Source of the DNA: Deltaproteobacteria bacterium | GTDB taxonomy: Bacteria > Desulfobacterota > Binatia > HRBIN30 > CADEER01 | DNA length: 64,000 bases | NCBI GenBank assembly: GCA_029262455.1 | Contig: JAJCZJ010000024.1 | Location: forward strand, 1 to 64,000 | Direction: 5' to 3' | Shown: piece after piece, positions 18,517-27,551 of the stretch | Numbering within the stretch: position 1 is the stretch's first letter | Layout of the letters: each line of letters starts with the position of its first letter | Notes under the pieces: model-generated | What the model was told of the DNA's origin: nothing | Seen by the model: the letters and a program-made list of their open reading frames with translations, nothing else | The model's database searches: none | Position numbers and translations under genes: made by a program

Positions 18517-21048
18517 TCAGTCGAGGGTCAGTCGAATCCAATTCAGATTCCAGTCGGCGCCCACCGCGTTGATGCGTAGGGTGTGTTCACCAGAAGGAAG
18601 TGCGACGGATTCTGTTTTTTCATTGGTGACCCAGGTCTGCCAGCCGCCCGTGCGAGGAACCGACTGACGATCGATTTCGACACCATCGAGCTGCACTCTA
18701 AAGCCGAAAGTGCCGACTAAACTGGCAACGCGGTATTCGATTCGATAACTGCCCTCGCTGCCGATATCCAAGGTGTACTCCAGCCAATCACCATTGTCGG
18801 TGAAGCCCACGTTCTGACCGCCCCCCGCGTCGGTGGTCTGCTCCAGCTGGAAACCAAACATCGCCGAATAGGATTCAGCTTCGATGGTGCCGGGGATCGA
18901 GATCGTTTCGCCCCCGCCTCCACCACTCTCGGTTTCATCGAGGTCATCGCCCAACGTATCCGTGTCCTGGTAGGTCAACCCGAAGCCGTACGGGAATAAG
19001 GGCTGGTAAACCTCGTCCTTGCGATTGAGCACCAGCTGGACGGCTCGATTGGGCCAGGAGAAAGAAAGCTTCCCGGAAAAGTCGTGGTTGGTCACACCCG
19101 CAGCGCTCGTGAAGATCACGTCGGCGACGCCCGCTCCTTCACTTCCCGGTAGCCAGGCGGCGACGAATGCGTTGGAGGCGTTCAGCTCTTTGTTGACCCA
19201 AAGCGGGCGACCCGACAAAAACACCGAGACGACCGGAATATTTTCCGCCCGCAATCTTCGCAGCAACGAGAGATCGGCCTTGTTGCCGTGCTGATACTCG
19301 ATGCTACTCAAGTCACCAGCATATTCGGCGTATGGCGACTCGCCGTAAACCACGATCGCAACATCCGGGGTCGCGCCAGGATCGAAGGTGCCCGCGGCAC
19401 TATAGGTGACGGTTCCACCCGCCGCCGACACCGCCGACTCGATACCGTCCAAGATGGATGTCGCTTGCGGGAAGTCGAGAGGCCCAGTGCCAGTGCCCTG
19501 CCAGGTCACCGTCCACCCGCCACACTGCTGCGCGATGCTGTTGGCAGCCGCCCCTGCAACTAGAATGTTGCTCGAGGGATCTAAGGGCAACAAGTTGTCG
19601 CTGTTCTTCAGTAGCACCAAGGATGCGCGAACCGCCTGGCGAGCCAAGCTCTTGTGCGCCGCCGATGCGACAAGCGTCGTGTCGGCGGCATGGGTTCTCT
19701 CGGAGGGCCTGCCGGCATCAAACAAACCGGCACGCATCTTCACCCGGAGAATCCGTGCAACGGCATCATCCACCCTCTCCATCGGGATATCGCCGCTGAC
19801 GACTTGCGCCTTGGTGCTCGCGATGAACTCTTTCCAGTCCCAAGGCACCATCATCATATCAACGCCCGCATTGAACGCTTGCGCGCAGCGCTCGTTCGAA
19901 CAGCCAGGCACCTGGGCGTGCCCATTCCAGTCGCCGAGCACAAACCCGTCAAAGCCCATCTGCTCTTTCAGCACTTCGGTGAGCAGATAGCGGTTGCCGT
20001 GCAGCTTGGAACCGTTCCAACTGTTGTACGACGCCATGACCGTTTGCGCGCCGGCCCTCAACGCAGAGAAATACCCCTGGCCGTGGATATCGCGTAGCTC
20101 TTCTTCGGTGGCGACCGTGTTGCCCTGATCATCGCCATTTTGCGTGCCGCCGTCACCAACAAAATGTTTGGCAGTGGCAATGACGTGCGCCGCATCGAAT
20201 AGATCGTCGCTACCCCCTTCGCCCTGCAGGCCGGCAACGATCTCACCAGCATACGCCTTCACAATCTCTGGATCTTCCGAATAGCCTTCATAGGTTCTTC
20301 CCCAGCGATCGTCTCGCACAACCGCCAAGGTAGGCGCGAAGACCCAGTCGATACCAGTTGCCGCCACCTCCAACGCTGTCGCCGCGCCGATCTGTCGCAC
20401 GAGCACCGGGTCATTCGCCGCGCCCAAACCGATGTTGTGCGGGAAAATGGTAGCGCCCCTGACATTGTTGTGGCCATGAACTGCGTCGGTTCCCCACATC
20501 ACTGGTACGGCGCTTCGGCCTCCGCTGGTATCGGTGCTGGCCACATAAAAGCCGTCGGCCAAGCCAACCCAATCGGCAACCGTCGAAGCTTTGTTCTTGT
20601 TGGGCCATGAACCTCCACCATTGAGCACTGCGCCCAGGTGGTAGTCACGCACATCGTCGGCGGTGACCTCCTGAATCTCGGCCATCACCATCTGCCCAAC
20701 TTTTTCATCGAGAGTCATGCTGCGGACGACGTTCGCAACCTCGACATCGACATCGCTCGTAACCACACTATCCACCTGCGGCCAACACACGATCTGCTCG
20801 GGACCATCGCCACATGCCGGCGCGTTGGTCGGCGTCGGTGTCACGGTGGCCGGAGGCGGCGTCGCGGAGGGGGCTACGGTACAACCGTTCAGAGCGACGT
20901 TGACCACGGTGATGATCTCGTTGATCGTCACCCTGCGATCGCCGTTGAAATCTCCGCGACACGATTCGTCGCATTGCGCGGCGGCAGGACTACACTTCGT
21001 CAGCAACAGAACGCCCAGCCAGACTGAACTCGAGAACCACTTCGTCAT
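18517..21048 (-). CDS. Secreted glycoside hydrolase family 3 enzyme with dockerin-like module and CBM6
   Basis: From the ATG at 21048, preceded by GGAGAAAG, the protein has 843 residues; the frame extends 24 codons further without a better start. Order: signal peptide (WLGVLLLTKCSPAAAQC), one dockerin-like loop (GDFNGDRRVTINEIITVV), a TP linker, GH3 N-domain, GH3 C-domain, and a C-terminal CBM6-type beta-sandwich (TIEAESYSAMFGFQLEQTTD ... GDWLEYTLDI). The GH3 N-domain starts VRSMTLDEKVGQMVMAE and has the nucleophile motif GFVLGDWNGHAQVPGC, as in exo-beta-glucanases. The family removes terminal beta-glucosyl or related residues; exo-1,3/1,4-glucanase activity is the likely one, by resemblance of the GDWNGH motif. 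It is probably extracellular or surface-exposed. Confidence 0.9.
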   Translation of the reverse strand: MTKWFSSSVWLGVLLLTKCSPAAAQCDESCRGDFNGDRRVTINEIITVVNVALNGCTVAPSATPPPATVTPTPTNAPACGDGPEQIVCWPQVDSVVTSDVDVEVANVVRSMTLDEKVGQMVMAEIQEVTADDVRDYHLGAVLNGGGSWPNKNKASTVADWVGLADGFYVASTDTSGGRSAVPVMWGTDAVHGHNNVRGATIFPHNIGLGAANDPVLVRQIGAATALEVAATGIDWVFAPTLAVVRDDRWGRTYEGYSEDPEIVKAYAGEIVAGLQGEGGSDDLFDAAHVIATAKHFVGDGGTQNGDDQGNTVATEEELRDIHGQGYFSALRAGAQTVMASYNSWNGSKLHGNRYLLTEVLKEQMGFDGFVLGDWNGHAQVPGCSNERCAQAFNAGVDMMMVPWDWKEFIASTKAQVVSGDIPMERVDDAVARILRVKMRAGLFDAGRPSERTHAADTTLVASAAHKSLARQAVRASLVLLKNSDNLLPLDPSSNILVAGAAANSIAQQCGGWTVTWQGTGTGPLDFPQATSILDGIESAVSAAGGTVTYSAAGTFDPGATPDVAIVVYGESPYAEYAGDLSSIEYQHGNKADLSLLRRLRAENIPVVSVFLSGRPLWVNKELNASNAFVAAWLPGSEGAGVADVIFTSAAGVTNHDFSGKLSFSWPNRAVQLVLNRKDEVYQPLFPYGFGLTYQDTDTLGDDLDETESGGGGGETISIPGTIEAESYSAMFGFQLEQTTDAGGGQNVGFTDNGDWLEYTLDIGSEGSYRIEYRVASLVGTFGFRVQLDGVEIDRQSVPRTGGWQTWVTNEKTESVALPSGEHTLRINAVGADWNLNWIRLTLD

Positions 21049-21243
21049 CAAACTTTCTCCAGCGCTCCAGTCGAGCCGCAGCTGCAGTAATCGGGATGGC
21101 ACCGACCCGCAAAGTCGCACGCAGATCCCGGCTTTGTCAAGCTACCAAACAAAGTCTGGAGTGAGGCTCGGGACAAGGCCCTAATGGCGGGCAACTGTCT
21201 GATTTTGTTTGGAATTGGGGAAACCATCAGACTGCTGAGTCCG

Positions 21244-21434
21244 GGTGATTCGTGACTGGTGAATTCGTGACTGTAAAAACAAAACAAGGCTAAGGCTGGG
21301 GCAATAGGCTGAGGCTAGGGGGGGCGTGGTTGTTTTCGTCTCCAAAACCCTTGCCTCTGCCTTTGCCCTAGCCTCTGACTCAGAAAAACCGGAAGCCCGG
21401 AAACCAACGGTTCGTGATTCGTGACTGGTGATTG
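21244..21434. repeat. Intergenic hexamer-type inverted repeat, copy 3, with GTGATT-rich ends
   Basis: Outer sequences TTCGTGACTGGTGAATTCGT and GTTCGTGATTCGTGACTGGT flank a left arm (CAAGGCTAAGGCTGGGGCAA, then TAGGCTGAGGCTAGG) and an inverted right arm (CCTTGCCTCTGCCTTTGCCC, then TAGCCTCTGACTC), with AACCGGAAGCCCGG next to the right arm. The organisation is nearly that of the copy at 36728. The rest of 21049-21476 shows only upstream sequence of the GH3 gene, with a TTGACA at about 21133 on the minus strand. Confidence 0.65.
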
Positions 21435-21476
21435 CATAGCTCCCAACAGCTTGAGGATTCGCCCAAATTTTGCTAA

Positions 21477-21863
21477 ATGCGCGGCATGAATTGGCTTGTC
21501 CGCTCAGCGAATACCCTACTCCTCGTCGCCGTCCTTGCGGCCCTCCCCGCTGCCAGCGCTTTCGCGGGAGCAGGCGGGTGCTGCTTTTGCAGCTGCATCG
21601 ATGGCGGGCAGGGTGTTGACTTCTGCGTCGGCGAGTTGATGTCTCAGAACCAGTGCAACTCCGCGTGTACTGCAGCGGGTACCGGGCAATGCAACGGCGC
21701 TGTCCTGAACGGGACGTTATGCTCGGAGATCCCGGACTCATGCGGTGCCGAGGCACAGTCGGCAAGCACTATGGCCCCCGCCGCATCGGGCTTCGGTCTG
21801 GCTCTCCTGGCGAGCGCTCTCGCTGCGAGCGGAGTGCTGACGATTCGCCGCCGCTCGAAGTAG
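21477..21863 (+). CDS. Small Cys-rich secreted protein with C-terminal membrane-sorting-like tail
   Basis: A protein of 128 residues. A signal peptide (ANTLLLVAVLAALPAASAFA) is followed by a Cys-rich core (CCFCSC ... CVGELMSQNQC ... CTAAGTGQC ... CSEIPDSC, about ten Cys). A short Ser/Ala linker then leads to one hydrophobic helix ending in Arg/Lys (GFGLALLASALAASGV then LTIRRRSK). This tripartite tail resembles the C-terminal sorting signals cleaved by exosortase- or rhombosortase-type systems, but no family-defining PEP or GG motif is evident. An ATG two codons downstream (MNWLVR) is also possible. Function unknown; the disulfide-rich core suggests an extracellular location. Confidence 0.65.
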   Translation: MRGMNWLVRSANTLLLVAVLAALPAASAFAGAGGCCFCSCIDGGQGVDFCVGELMSQNQCNSACTAAGTGQCNGAVLNGTLCSEIPDSCGAEAQSASTMAPAASGFGLALLASALAASGVLTIRRRSK

Positions 21864-21979
21864 CACGATCCCTGCGCCCGCAATTCCGGGGGCCTTGCGC
21901 GGCGTTGGGCTGAGGTTTCAGCCGCCAAAGGACGCCCAAACAGGTAGTGGGCCCTGTGATTCTGAACGAAGCACATGCG

Positions 21980-22050
21980 GTACGCGGCTCGGCGGCGCCC
22001 TCCCGGTACCCGGCTGCTCCCGTCCGCTTCGATCAAAGTGACCCACCAAC
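21980..22050. repeat. Dispersed GTACGCGGCTCGG repeat, single copy
   Basis: GTACGCGGCTCGGCGGCGCC is followed by CTCCCGGTACCCGGCTGCTC and then CGTCCGCTTCGATCAAAGTG. The same block, including the tail (CGCTTCAATCAAACTG), occurs three times in tandem array at 34753-34963. It is intergenic. Nothing else is recognisable in 21864-22183. Confidence 0.6.
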
Positions 22051-22183
22051 CCCATAACACATGCTGTTGCCCCTGCTCTGCCGCTTTTGTTAGGCTCCCG
22101 AGACCATTGGGGCTGGCGTTATTGAGACCGGCGACATTGGGGCGATCGACATTGAGGCGATCGCCAGTTTGGGGGCTACGGGC

Positions 22184-25100
22184 ATGGCTGATCATGGTGG
22201 CAACTCAGCGACGCGACGTTCTTGGCAGGATCGATTGCGCTTACTAGCCGTTGCGCTCGGTATGGCTCTGATCGCGACCTCCCTGGACGCGCAGATCTTC
22301 GGACCTCCCGGAGTGCTCTCGAACACGATACCCGCGTCCGACTTCGGAGACGACTACGAGCAGCAGCTGAGCACCGACGGCGCCGGCAATTGGGTCGCCG
22401 TGTGGCGCTCCAACGACACGCTCAGCGCCACCACCGGCACCGACTGGGACATCTTCGTCGCGCGCTCGAGTGACGACGGCTCTAGCTGGAGCTTGCCCGC
22501 CGCTCTCAACACCGACGCCGGGACTGATTCCGGCGACGACTACTACCCGCAGATCAGCACCGACGGTGCCGGCAATTGGATTGCCGTCTGGTCCGTCTTT
22601 CATTCCGCCTACATGAGCGGCGTCCTCGTCGTTACAGACATCGACATCCTGGTCGCGCGTTCCACCGACAACGGCGTCAGCTGGAGTCCTCCCGCGATCC
22701 TCAGCTCCGACGCAGCCTCCGAGTCGGGTTATGACCGCAACCCACAAATCAGCAACGACGGTTTCGGTAATTGGATCGCCGTCTGGGATTCCTCCGACAA
22801 CCTCGGCGATACGATCGGCACGGACACCGACATTTTGGTCGTGCGCTCGACCGACGATGGCGAGAACTGGAGCAACCCTGCCCCACTCAACAGCGACGCC
22901 GGTAGCGATTCCGCGTTCGATCTGAACCCACAGCTGAGCAACGACGGCGCCGGCAACTGGGTCGCCGTCTGGTATTCCTCCGAAAGCCCCGGCTCCACCG
23001 CGGGCTCGGAAGCTGACATCCTGGTATCCCGATCGGCCGACGACGGCGCCAACTGGAGTGCGCCCGCCACTGTATCGACTCACACGCGGGCTGAGCACGG
23101 AAGCGCCTACAGACCGCAGGTGAAGACCGACAGCGCCGGCAACTGGATCGCCGTGTGGGAATCAACCGACAGCCTCGGCGCGTCCGTTGACACAGACGAG
23201 GACATTCTACTATCGCGCTCGACCGACAACGGCGCCAGCTGGAGCGCCCCCACCCCGCTCAACACCAACGCTGCTACCGATTCCGGAGACGACGACACTC
23301 CGCACTTGAGCACCGATGGCTCCGGCAACTGGATCGCCGTATGGTCGGTCGCTCATTTCGGCTTGATCTTCGGTGTCGAGGTCGTTGTCGAACGAGACCT
23401 CTTCGTATCCCGCTCGATCGACAACGGTGCGAACTGGAGCGCGCCTGCCGCCATCAACAACGACGCCGCGGCCGCCGATTCCGGGTATAACTATCAACCG
23501 CGGGTCAGCACCAACGGCAGCGGAACCTGGATCGCGACGTGGCGAGCCAACCTCAGCCTCGACAATACGATCGGCACGGACGCGGATATTCTGGTTTCGC
23601 ACTCGACCGACAACGGTGCGAACTGGACCACTCCCGTCGCTTTCAACGCCAACGCCGCGGCCGATTTCGGGGAAGACTACAGTCCAAACATTGCCACCGA
23701 CGGAGCCGGCAACTGGGTGACCGTCTGGGAATCCAACGACACTCTTGGGGGCATCGGCGAGGACAATGACATCATGGTAGCGCGCTCGACCGACAACGGC
23801 GCTAGCTGGAGCGCGCCCGCTACCCTCAACACCAACGCCGCAGCCGATTCAGGCGAAGACAACGACCCGCAGCTGACTACAGACGGCGCCGGAAACTGGA
23901 TCGTTGTCTGGCAATCCACCGACAGCCTCGGAGCTACCATCGGAACCGACGCCGACGTCCTGGTGGCACGCTCGACTGACAACGGCGCGAGTTGGAGCGC
24001 ACCCACTGCCCTCAACGCAAATGCTGCTGTCGATTCCGTCGGCGACGTCGATCCGCGGCTGAGCACCGACCGTGCCGGAACCTGGATCGCCGTCTGGGTC
24101 TCCGGCGACAGCCTCGGAGGTACCATCGGCAGTGACGGCGACATCCTGCTCTCACGATCGACCGACAACGGCGTGAGCTGGAGCGCGCCCAGCGCCCTGA
24201 ATACAAATGCGGCGATCGATACAGGGAACGACTACGCGGTACGAATCAACAACGACGGCAACGGTAACTGGATCGCTGCGTGGTCCTCCGCGGAGAACCT
24301 CGGCGGCACCATCGGCTTGGACTCGGACATCCTGTTTGCGCGATCGTCCGACAACGCCACCACCTGGAGCGCGCCCGCGGTCCTCAACTCAAACGCCGCC
24401 ACCGACTCCGGCGAAGACTTCAATCAGCAGGTGAGCACGGACGGAGTCGGCAACTGGATCGTTGTCTGGAAGTCCAGGGATAGTTTAGGCGGTACCATCG
24501 GCACCGACGAGGACATCCTGACAGCGCGCTCGACCGACAATGGCGCGAACTGGAGTGCGCCCGCGGCGCTCAACGGCTACGCGGCCAGCGACACTTTGGA
24601 CGACCATTTCCCGCAGGTGATCCCCGGCGGAGCCGGCAACTGGATCGCCGTGTGGTACACCCAACACAACGTTGGCGGTAGCATCGGCACGGACGGGGAC
24701 ATTCTGATCGCGCGATCGGCCGACAACGGCGCCAGCTGGAGCGCGCCAGGTCCCCTCACCCCAGACGCCGAAAGCGATTCGCAGCGCGATCAACAGCCGC
24801 ATGTGACCACCGACGGAGCTGGCAACTGGGTCGCGGTCTGGTTCTCCGAGAACAGACTCAACGGCATGGCCAGCTTTGGGGTGGCAGATATCTTTTTCGC
24901 AACCGCAAGCGTGTCATGTCCGGATGCCCCACTGGCTTGTCGCGTCGCGCAGCGGTCGGTGCTGGTCGCAAGAGACAAGTCTGACGACAACAAGGACGTA
25001 TTGGTGTGGAAGTGGCTGAGAGGCGAAGAGACCAGCCAAGCCGCTCTCGCCGACCCGTTGCTCAATGCACATTACACGTTCTGCGTGTACGCCGGCGCAA

Positions 25101-25423
25101 CACCGGTCCTGGTCGCGCAAGCAACCGTGTTGCCGAACGGAGTGAAGTGGAGTCCGATCAGCGACAGGGGCTACAAGTACAAAGACAAGAGCGGCAGCGC
25201 CGCAGGGCTGCAGAGACTGGTGCTCAAGGCCGGCACGTCCGGCCAATCCAAAGTCTTGCTCAAGGGCAAGGGGGCGGATCTCCCTGACATGACACTACCA
25301 ATCGACCTGCCGGTGACCGCCCAGCTGGTGAACGGCGAAACCGGTGTTTGCTTCGAGGCAGTGTACGACACGCTGGAAGTCAGGCGGAATGAGGCCGGTA
25401 AGTTCAAGGCAAAGGCGCCGTAG
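22184..25423 (+). CDS. Secreted protein with 13 Asp-box (BNR) repeats and a shared C-terminal domain
   Basis: A protein of 1079 residues from the ATG at 22184 (a TTG five codons upstream is in frame). The leader is LRLLAVALGMALIATSLDAQ. Residues 35-900 are about 13 tandem units of roughly 65 residues, each with an Asp-box of the type S-x-D-x-G-x-x-W (STDNGASWS, SADDGANWS) and a second element DGAGNWIAVW. Asp-boxes mark beta-propeller turns in sialidases, but the sialidase RIP motif and catalytic residues are not seen, so a hydrolase activity is not supported. The last 165 residues (from CPDAPLACRVAQRSVLVARD) form a separate domain also present in the protein at 27552. Unit-to-unit DNA similarity is high, suggesting recent duplication or conversion. 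Confidence 0.85.
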   Translation: MADHGGNSATRRSWQDRLRLLAVALGMALIATSLDAQIFGPPGVLSNTIPASDFGDDYEQQLSTDGAGNWVAVWRSNDTLSATTGTDWDIFVARSSDDGSSWSLPAALNTDAGTDSGDDYYPQISTDGAGNWIAVWSVFHSAYMSGVLVVTDIDILVARSTDNGVSWSPPAILSSDAASESGYDRNPQISNDGFGNWIAVWDSSDNLGDTIGTDTDILVVRSTDDGENWSNPAPLNSDAGSDSAFDLNPQLSNDGAGNWVAVWYSSESPGSTAGSEADILVSRSADDGANWSAPATVSTHTRAEHGSAYRPQVKTDSAGNWIAVWESTDSLGASVDTDEDILLSRSTDNGASWSAPTPLNTNAATDSGDDDTPHLSTDGSGNWIAVWSVAHFGLIFGVEVVVERDLFVSRSIDNGANWSAPAAINNDAAAADSGYNYQPRVSTNGSGTWIATWRANLSLDNTIGTDADILVSHSTDNGANWTTPVAFNANAAADFGEDYSPNIATDGAGNWVTVWESNDTLGGIGEDNDIMVARSTDNGASWSAPATLNTNAAADSGEDNDPQLTTDGAGNWIVVWQSTDSLGATIGTDADVLVARSTDNGASWSAPTALNANAAVDSVGDVDPRLSTDRAGTWIAVWVSGDSLGGTIGSDGDILLSRSTDNGVSWSAPSALNTNAAIDTGNDYAVRINNDGNGNWIAAWSSAENLGGTIGLDSDILFARSSDNATTWSAPAVLNSNAATDSGEDFNQQVSTDGVGNWIVVWKSRDSLGGTIGTDEDILTARSTDNGANWSAPAALNGYAASDTLDDHFPQVIPGGAGNWIAVWYTQHNVGGSIGTDGDILIARSADNGASWSAPGPLTPDAESDSQRDQQPHVTTDGAGNWVAVWFSENRLNGMASFGVADIFFATASVSCPDAPLACRVAQRSVLVARDKSDDNKDVLVWKWLRGEETSQAALADPLLNAHYTFCVYAGATPVLVAQATVLPNGVKWSPISDRGYKYKDKSGSAAGLQRLVLKAGTSGQSKVLLKGKGADLPDMTLPIDLPVTAQLVNGETGVCFEAVYDTLEVRRNEAGKFKAKAP

Positions 25424-25441
25424 CCCCGGGCTTCTGCGCCA

Positions 25442-26110
25442 CTACTTCGGTAGCGGCGTCGGAGTACGGGTGCGGTTCGGGGTCGCCGTGCAGTGGTTCG
25501 CCTGGTCGATCCAGTGAGTCGCGACTAGGTTCTGATCCGCGTCACTCAAGTCGATCGCGGCTCCGCGCTGCGTTCCGTTGCTCATCTGTACTGAGTACTC
25601 CACCGTACCCCCGCCGCAGGCGCTTACGCCATCCAACAATTCGACAAAGAATGCGCGCGCGGGATCACGGACGGCGGCGCTCCAACAGCAGTCATCACTC
25701 GAGGCCGAGACGCTGATTGATCCGAACTTCTCGGGCCCGTCGGGGAAGCAACCGCGAAACGACGATGAGTCTGGGTCGATCGTGAAATGACACCCGTTTA
25801 CCACCGGAGTCCATGTAGCTTTCGGTGAGGCAGGAGAGCCTGTGGAGCAGCCCAACAGAGCATTGTTGACGGCTCTCACCATCGCCGCAACATCGACGGG
25901 TCCGCCGCCATAGTAACACCCAGGGCACGGCTCCGACGACGTCGTCCCGTCGAGCACACAACGCACGCCACGGACCAGCTCAGCGACGCCAACTTTCAGA
26001 TCCGCGTTGCAGTCGCCCACGCACGGTGCGACGACGCCCGCGCCCGCGCTGTTGGCAACCAGTCCAACCACTCCGCACAAAACAGTCAGCCTGCGTAGTT
26101 TCAGCTTCAC
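25442..26110 (-). CDS. Secreted protein with dockerin-like module and Cys-rich beta-domain
   Basis: A protein of 222 residues if started at the GTG at 26110, which has GGGGGA just upstream and begins a signal peptide (KLRRLTVLCGVVGLVANSAGAG); the open frame extends 30 codons further without leader-like sequence. Residues 30-95 are a degenerate dockerin pair (GDCNADLKVGVAELVRGVR ... VDVAAMVRAVNNALLGC). The C-terminal part (VNGCHFTIDPDSSSF ... GSISVSASSDDCCWSAAV) has the look of a BACON/Ig-like beta-sandwich with paired Cys. A short TP tail ends the protein. It converges on the Asp-box gene, with stops 18 nt apart. Function unknown. Confidence 0.68.
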   Translation of the reverse strand: MKLKLRRLTVLCGVVGLVANSAGAGVVAPCVGDCNADLKVGVAELVRGVRCVLDGTTSSEPCPGCYYGGGPVDVAAMVRAVNNALLGCSTGSPASPKATWTPVVNGCHFTIDPDSSSFRGCFPDGPEKFGSISVSASSDDCCWSAAVRDPARAFFVELLDGVSACGGGTVEYSVQMSNGTQRGAAIDLSDADQNLVATHWIDQANHCTATPNRTRTPTPLPK

Positions 26111-26409
26111 GATTCCCCCGCGCTGCGATCTCCGTGGGTAGAGATGCAGAGATCGCGCACAATGCTGCAGCGGAATCAAGATTCGAGCTTTGCAATCCAC
26201 AAGGACTCATACGCCACGTTCGCAGTGCGCAAGCGTAGCGTCGCATTTGTAACGAACCCACCGCGGACCAATAGGCACCTCGCACCCGCGTCAACAGAAA
26301 ACTTGGCAATCAGCAAAATGGCTGTAGCCGCAGGCCTTTGCGTCATTAGACTCCGGCGGTGTCGCCAATCCCAAGCCGCGACAAGTCCATAGACCACAGG
26401 GAGGTCTCA

Positions 26410-27198
26410 ATGAAACGAATCATCGCTACAGTCATCGCAACATCCATCTCGATCGTGAGCGCTGCATGGGGCCTCAGCCCCGAAGACAAGTGCGAAGCCA
26501 GCAAGAACACGATCGCGGGAAAGTACGCCTTCTGTCTTCAAAAGGCAGAAGCAAAAGCGATCAAGAAGGGCATCGCAGCGGACTACACGAAGTGCGATTC
26601 CAAGTTCGCCAACAAGTGGACCCTGGCCGAGTCGAAATCCGAGGGCACATGCCCGTCCGACGGTGACCAGGCCACCGTGCAGAGTCACATCGTCGCCAGC
26701 GGAGCTCTGCTCGCACAGAAGCTCGAAGGGGCACGATTCGTCGACAACGGCGACGGGACTATCTCCGATACCGAGACTGGCCTGATGTGGGAAAAGAAGG
26801 ACGAGCTCGGCGGCATCCACGACGTTGACGACAGCTACTCGTGGTCGACGGGCGGAATCCTCGCCGACGGCACAATCTTCTCCACGTTCCTCTATACCCT
26901 GAACTACAACACAACCTCACTCGGCAACACGATCAGCCCTTGCTTCGCCAATCACTGCGATTGGCGATTGCCGACCATCGTAGAGCTGAAGAGCATCCTC
27001 GCCGAGCCGTATCCGTGTTCGACGTCGCCGTGCATCGATCCAATCTTTGGGCCTACGCAATCCTTCGTCTACTGGGCATCGACCACCAACGCCACGAACG
27101 ACACCAACGCCTGGCTCGCGCTATTTCAAAACGGCGACGCCGGTGTTTCGCTGAAAACGAGTACGTTTGCCGTTCGCGCCGTCCGCGGCGGGAACTGA
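26410..27198 (+). CDS. Secreted DUF1566 (Lcl C-terminal-like) protein
   Basis: A protein of 262 residues from the ATG at 26410, preceded by GGGAGG; the open frame extends 17 codons upstream without support. Signal peptide: IIATVIATSISIVSAAWG. Residues 20-110 are a Lys/Cys-containing helical segment (CEASKNTIAGKYAFCLQKAE). Residues 115-262 form the DUF1566 domain, with its hallmarks DNGDGTISDTETGLMWEKK, CDWRLPTIVELKSIL, FVYWASTT and a final AVRAVRGG. The domain is common in exported proteins of unknown function. A second DUF1566 protein lies at 61218. It starts divergently from the dockerin-like gene at 26110. Confidence 0.82.
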   Translation: MKRIIATVIATSISIVSAAWGLSPEDKCEASKNTIAGKYAFCLQKAEAKAIKKGIAADYTKCDSKFANKWTLAESKSEGTCPSDGDQATVQSHIVASGALLAQKLEGARFVDNGDGTISDTETGLMWEKKDELGGIHDVDDSYSWSTGGILADGTIFSTFLYTLNYNTTSLGNTISPCFANHCDWRLPTIVELKSILAEPYPCSTSPCIDPIFGPTQSFVYWASTTNATNDTNAWLALFQNGDAGVSLKTSTFAVRAVRGGN

Positions 27199-27551
27199 GA
27201 TCACAGTTGTAGATCGAGGTACACACACATCTCCGGGCGCCAATCTTCGGACAACACTCCGAGACGCCCGGAGATGCGTCACTGTTCAGTCTTCTGGCGT
27301 CGCTCCAGCCTCGCCGCCCACAACAACCTCGCCAATGGTCACTTTTGGCATGAGGTAAGAGTTCGGCAACGCCAACCTGCCCGACTTGCTGAAGACCCCC
27401 TTCGCTTTCCACTTGGAAACCTTCCGGTCGTGTCTCCCAAAGGCGCAACAAGGCCTTGACGGTACGGTCGCGCAAGTGTTCCCTTGACACTGCAGCAAGA
27501 TCTTGAACTTAGAGAAAGACATCTGCGGCAAGCCAATTGGGGGGCTTCACA
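27199..27551. other. Intergenic region without recognisable gene
   Basis: No coding frame here resembles a known protein. A TTGACA at about 27493 with a weak ACTTAG 17 nt on, and GGGGGG at 27539, are the only plausible expression signals; they would serve the gene starting at 27552. Confidence 0.35.
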
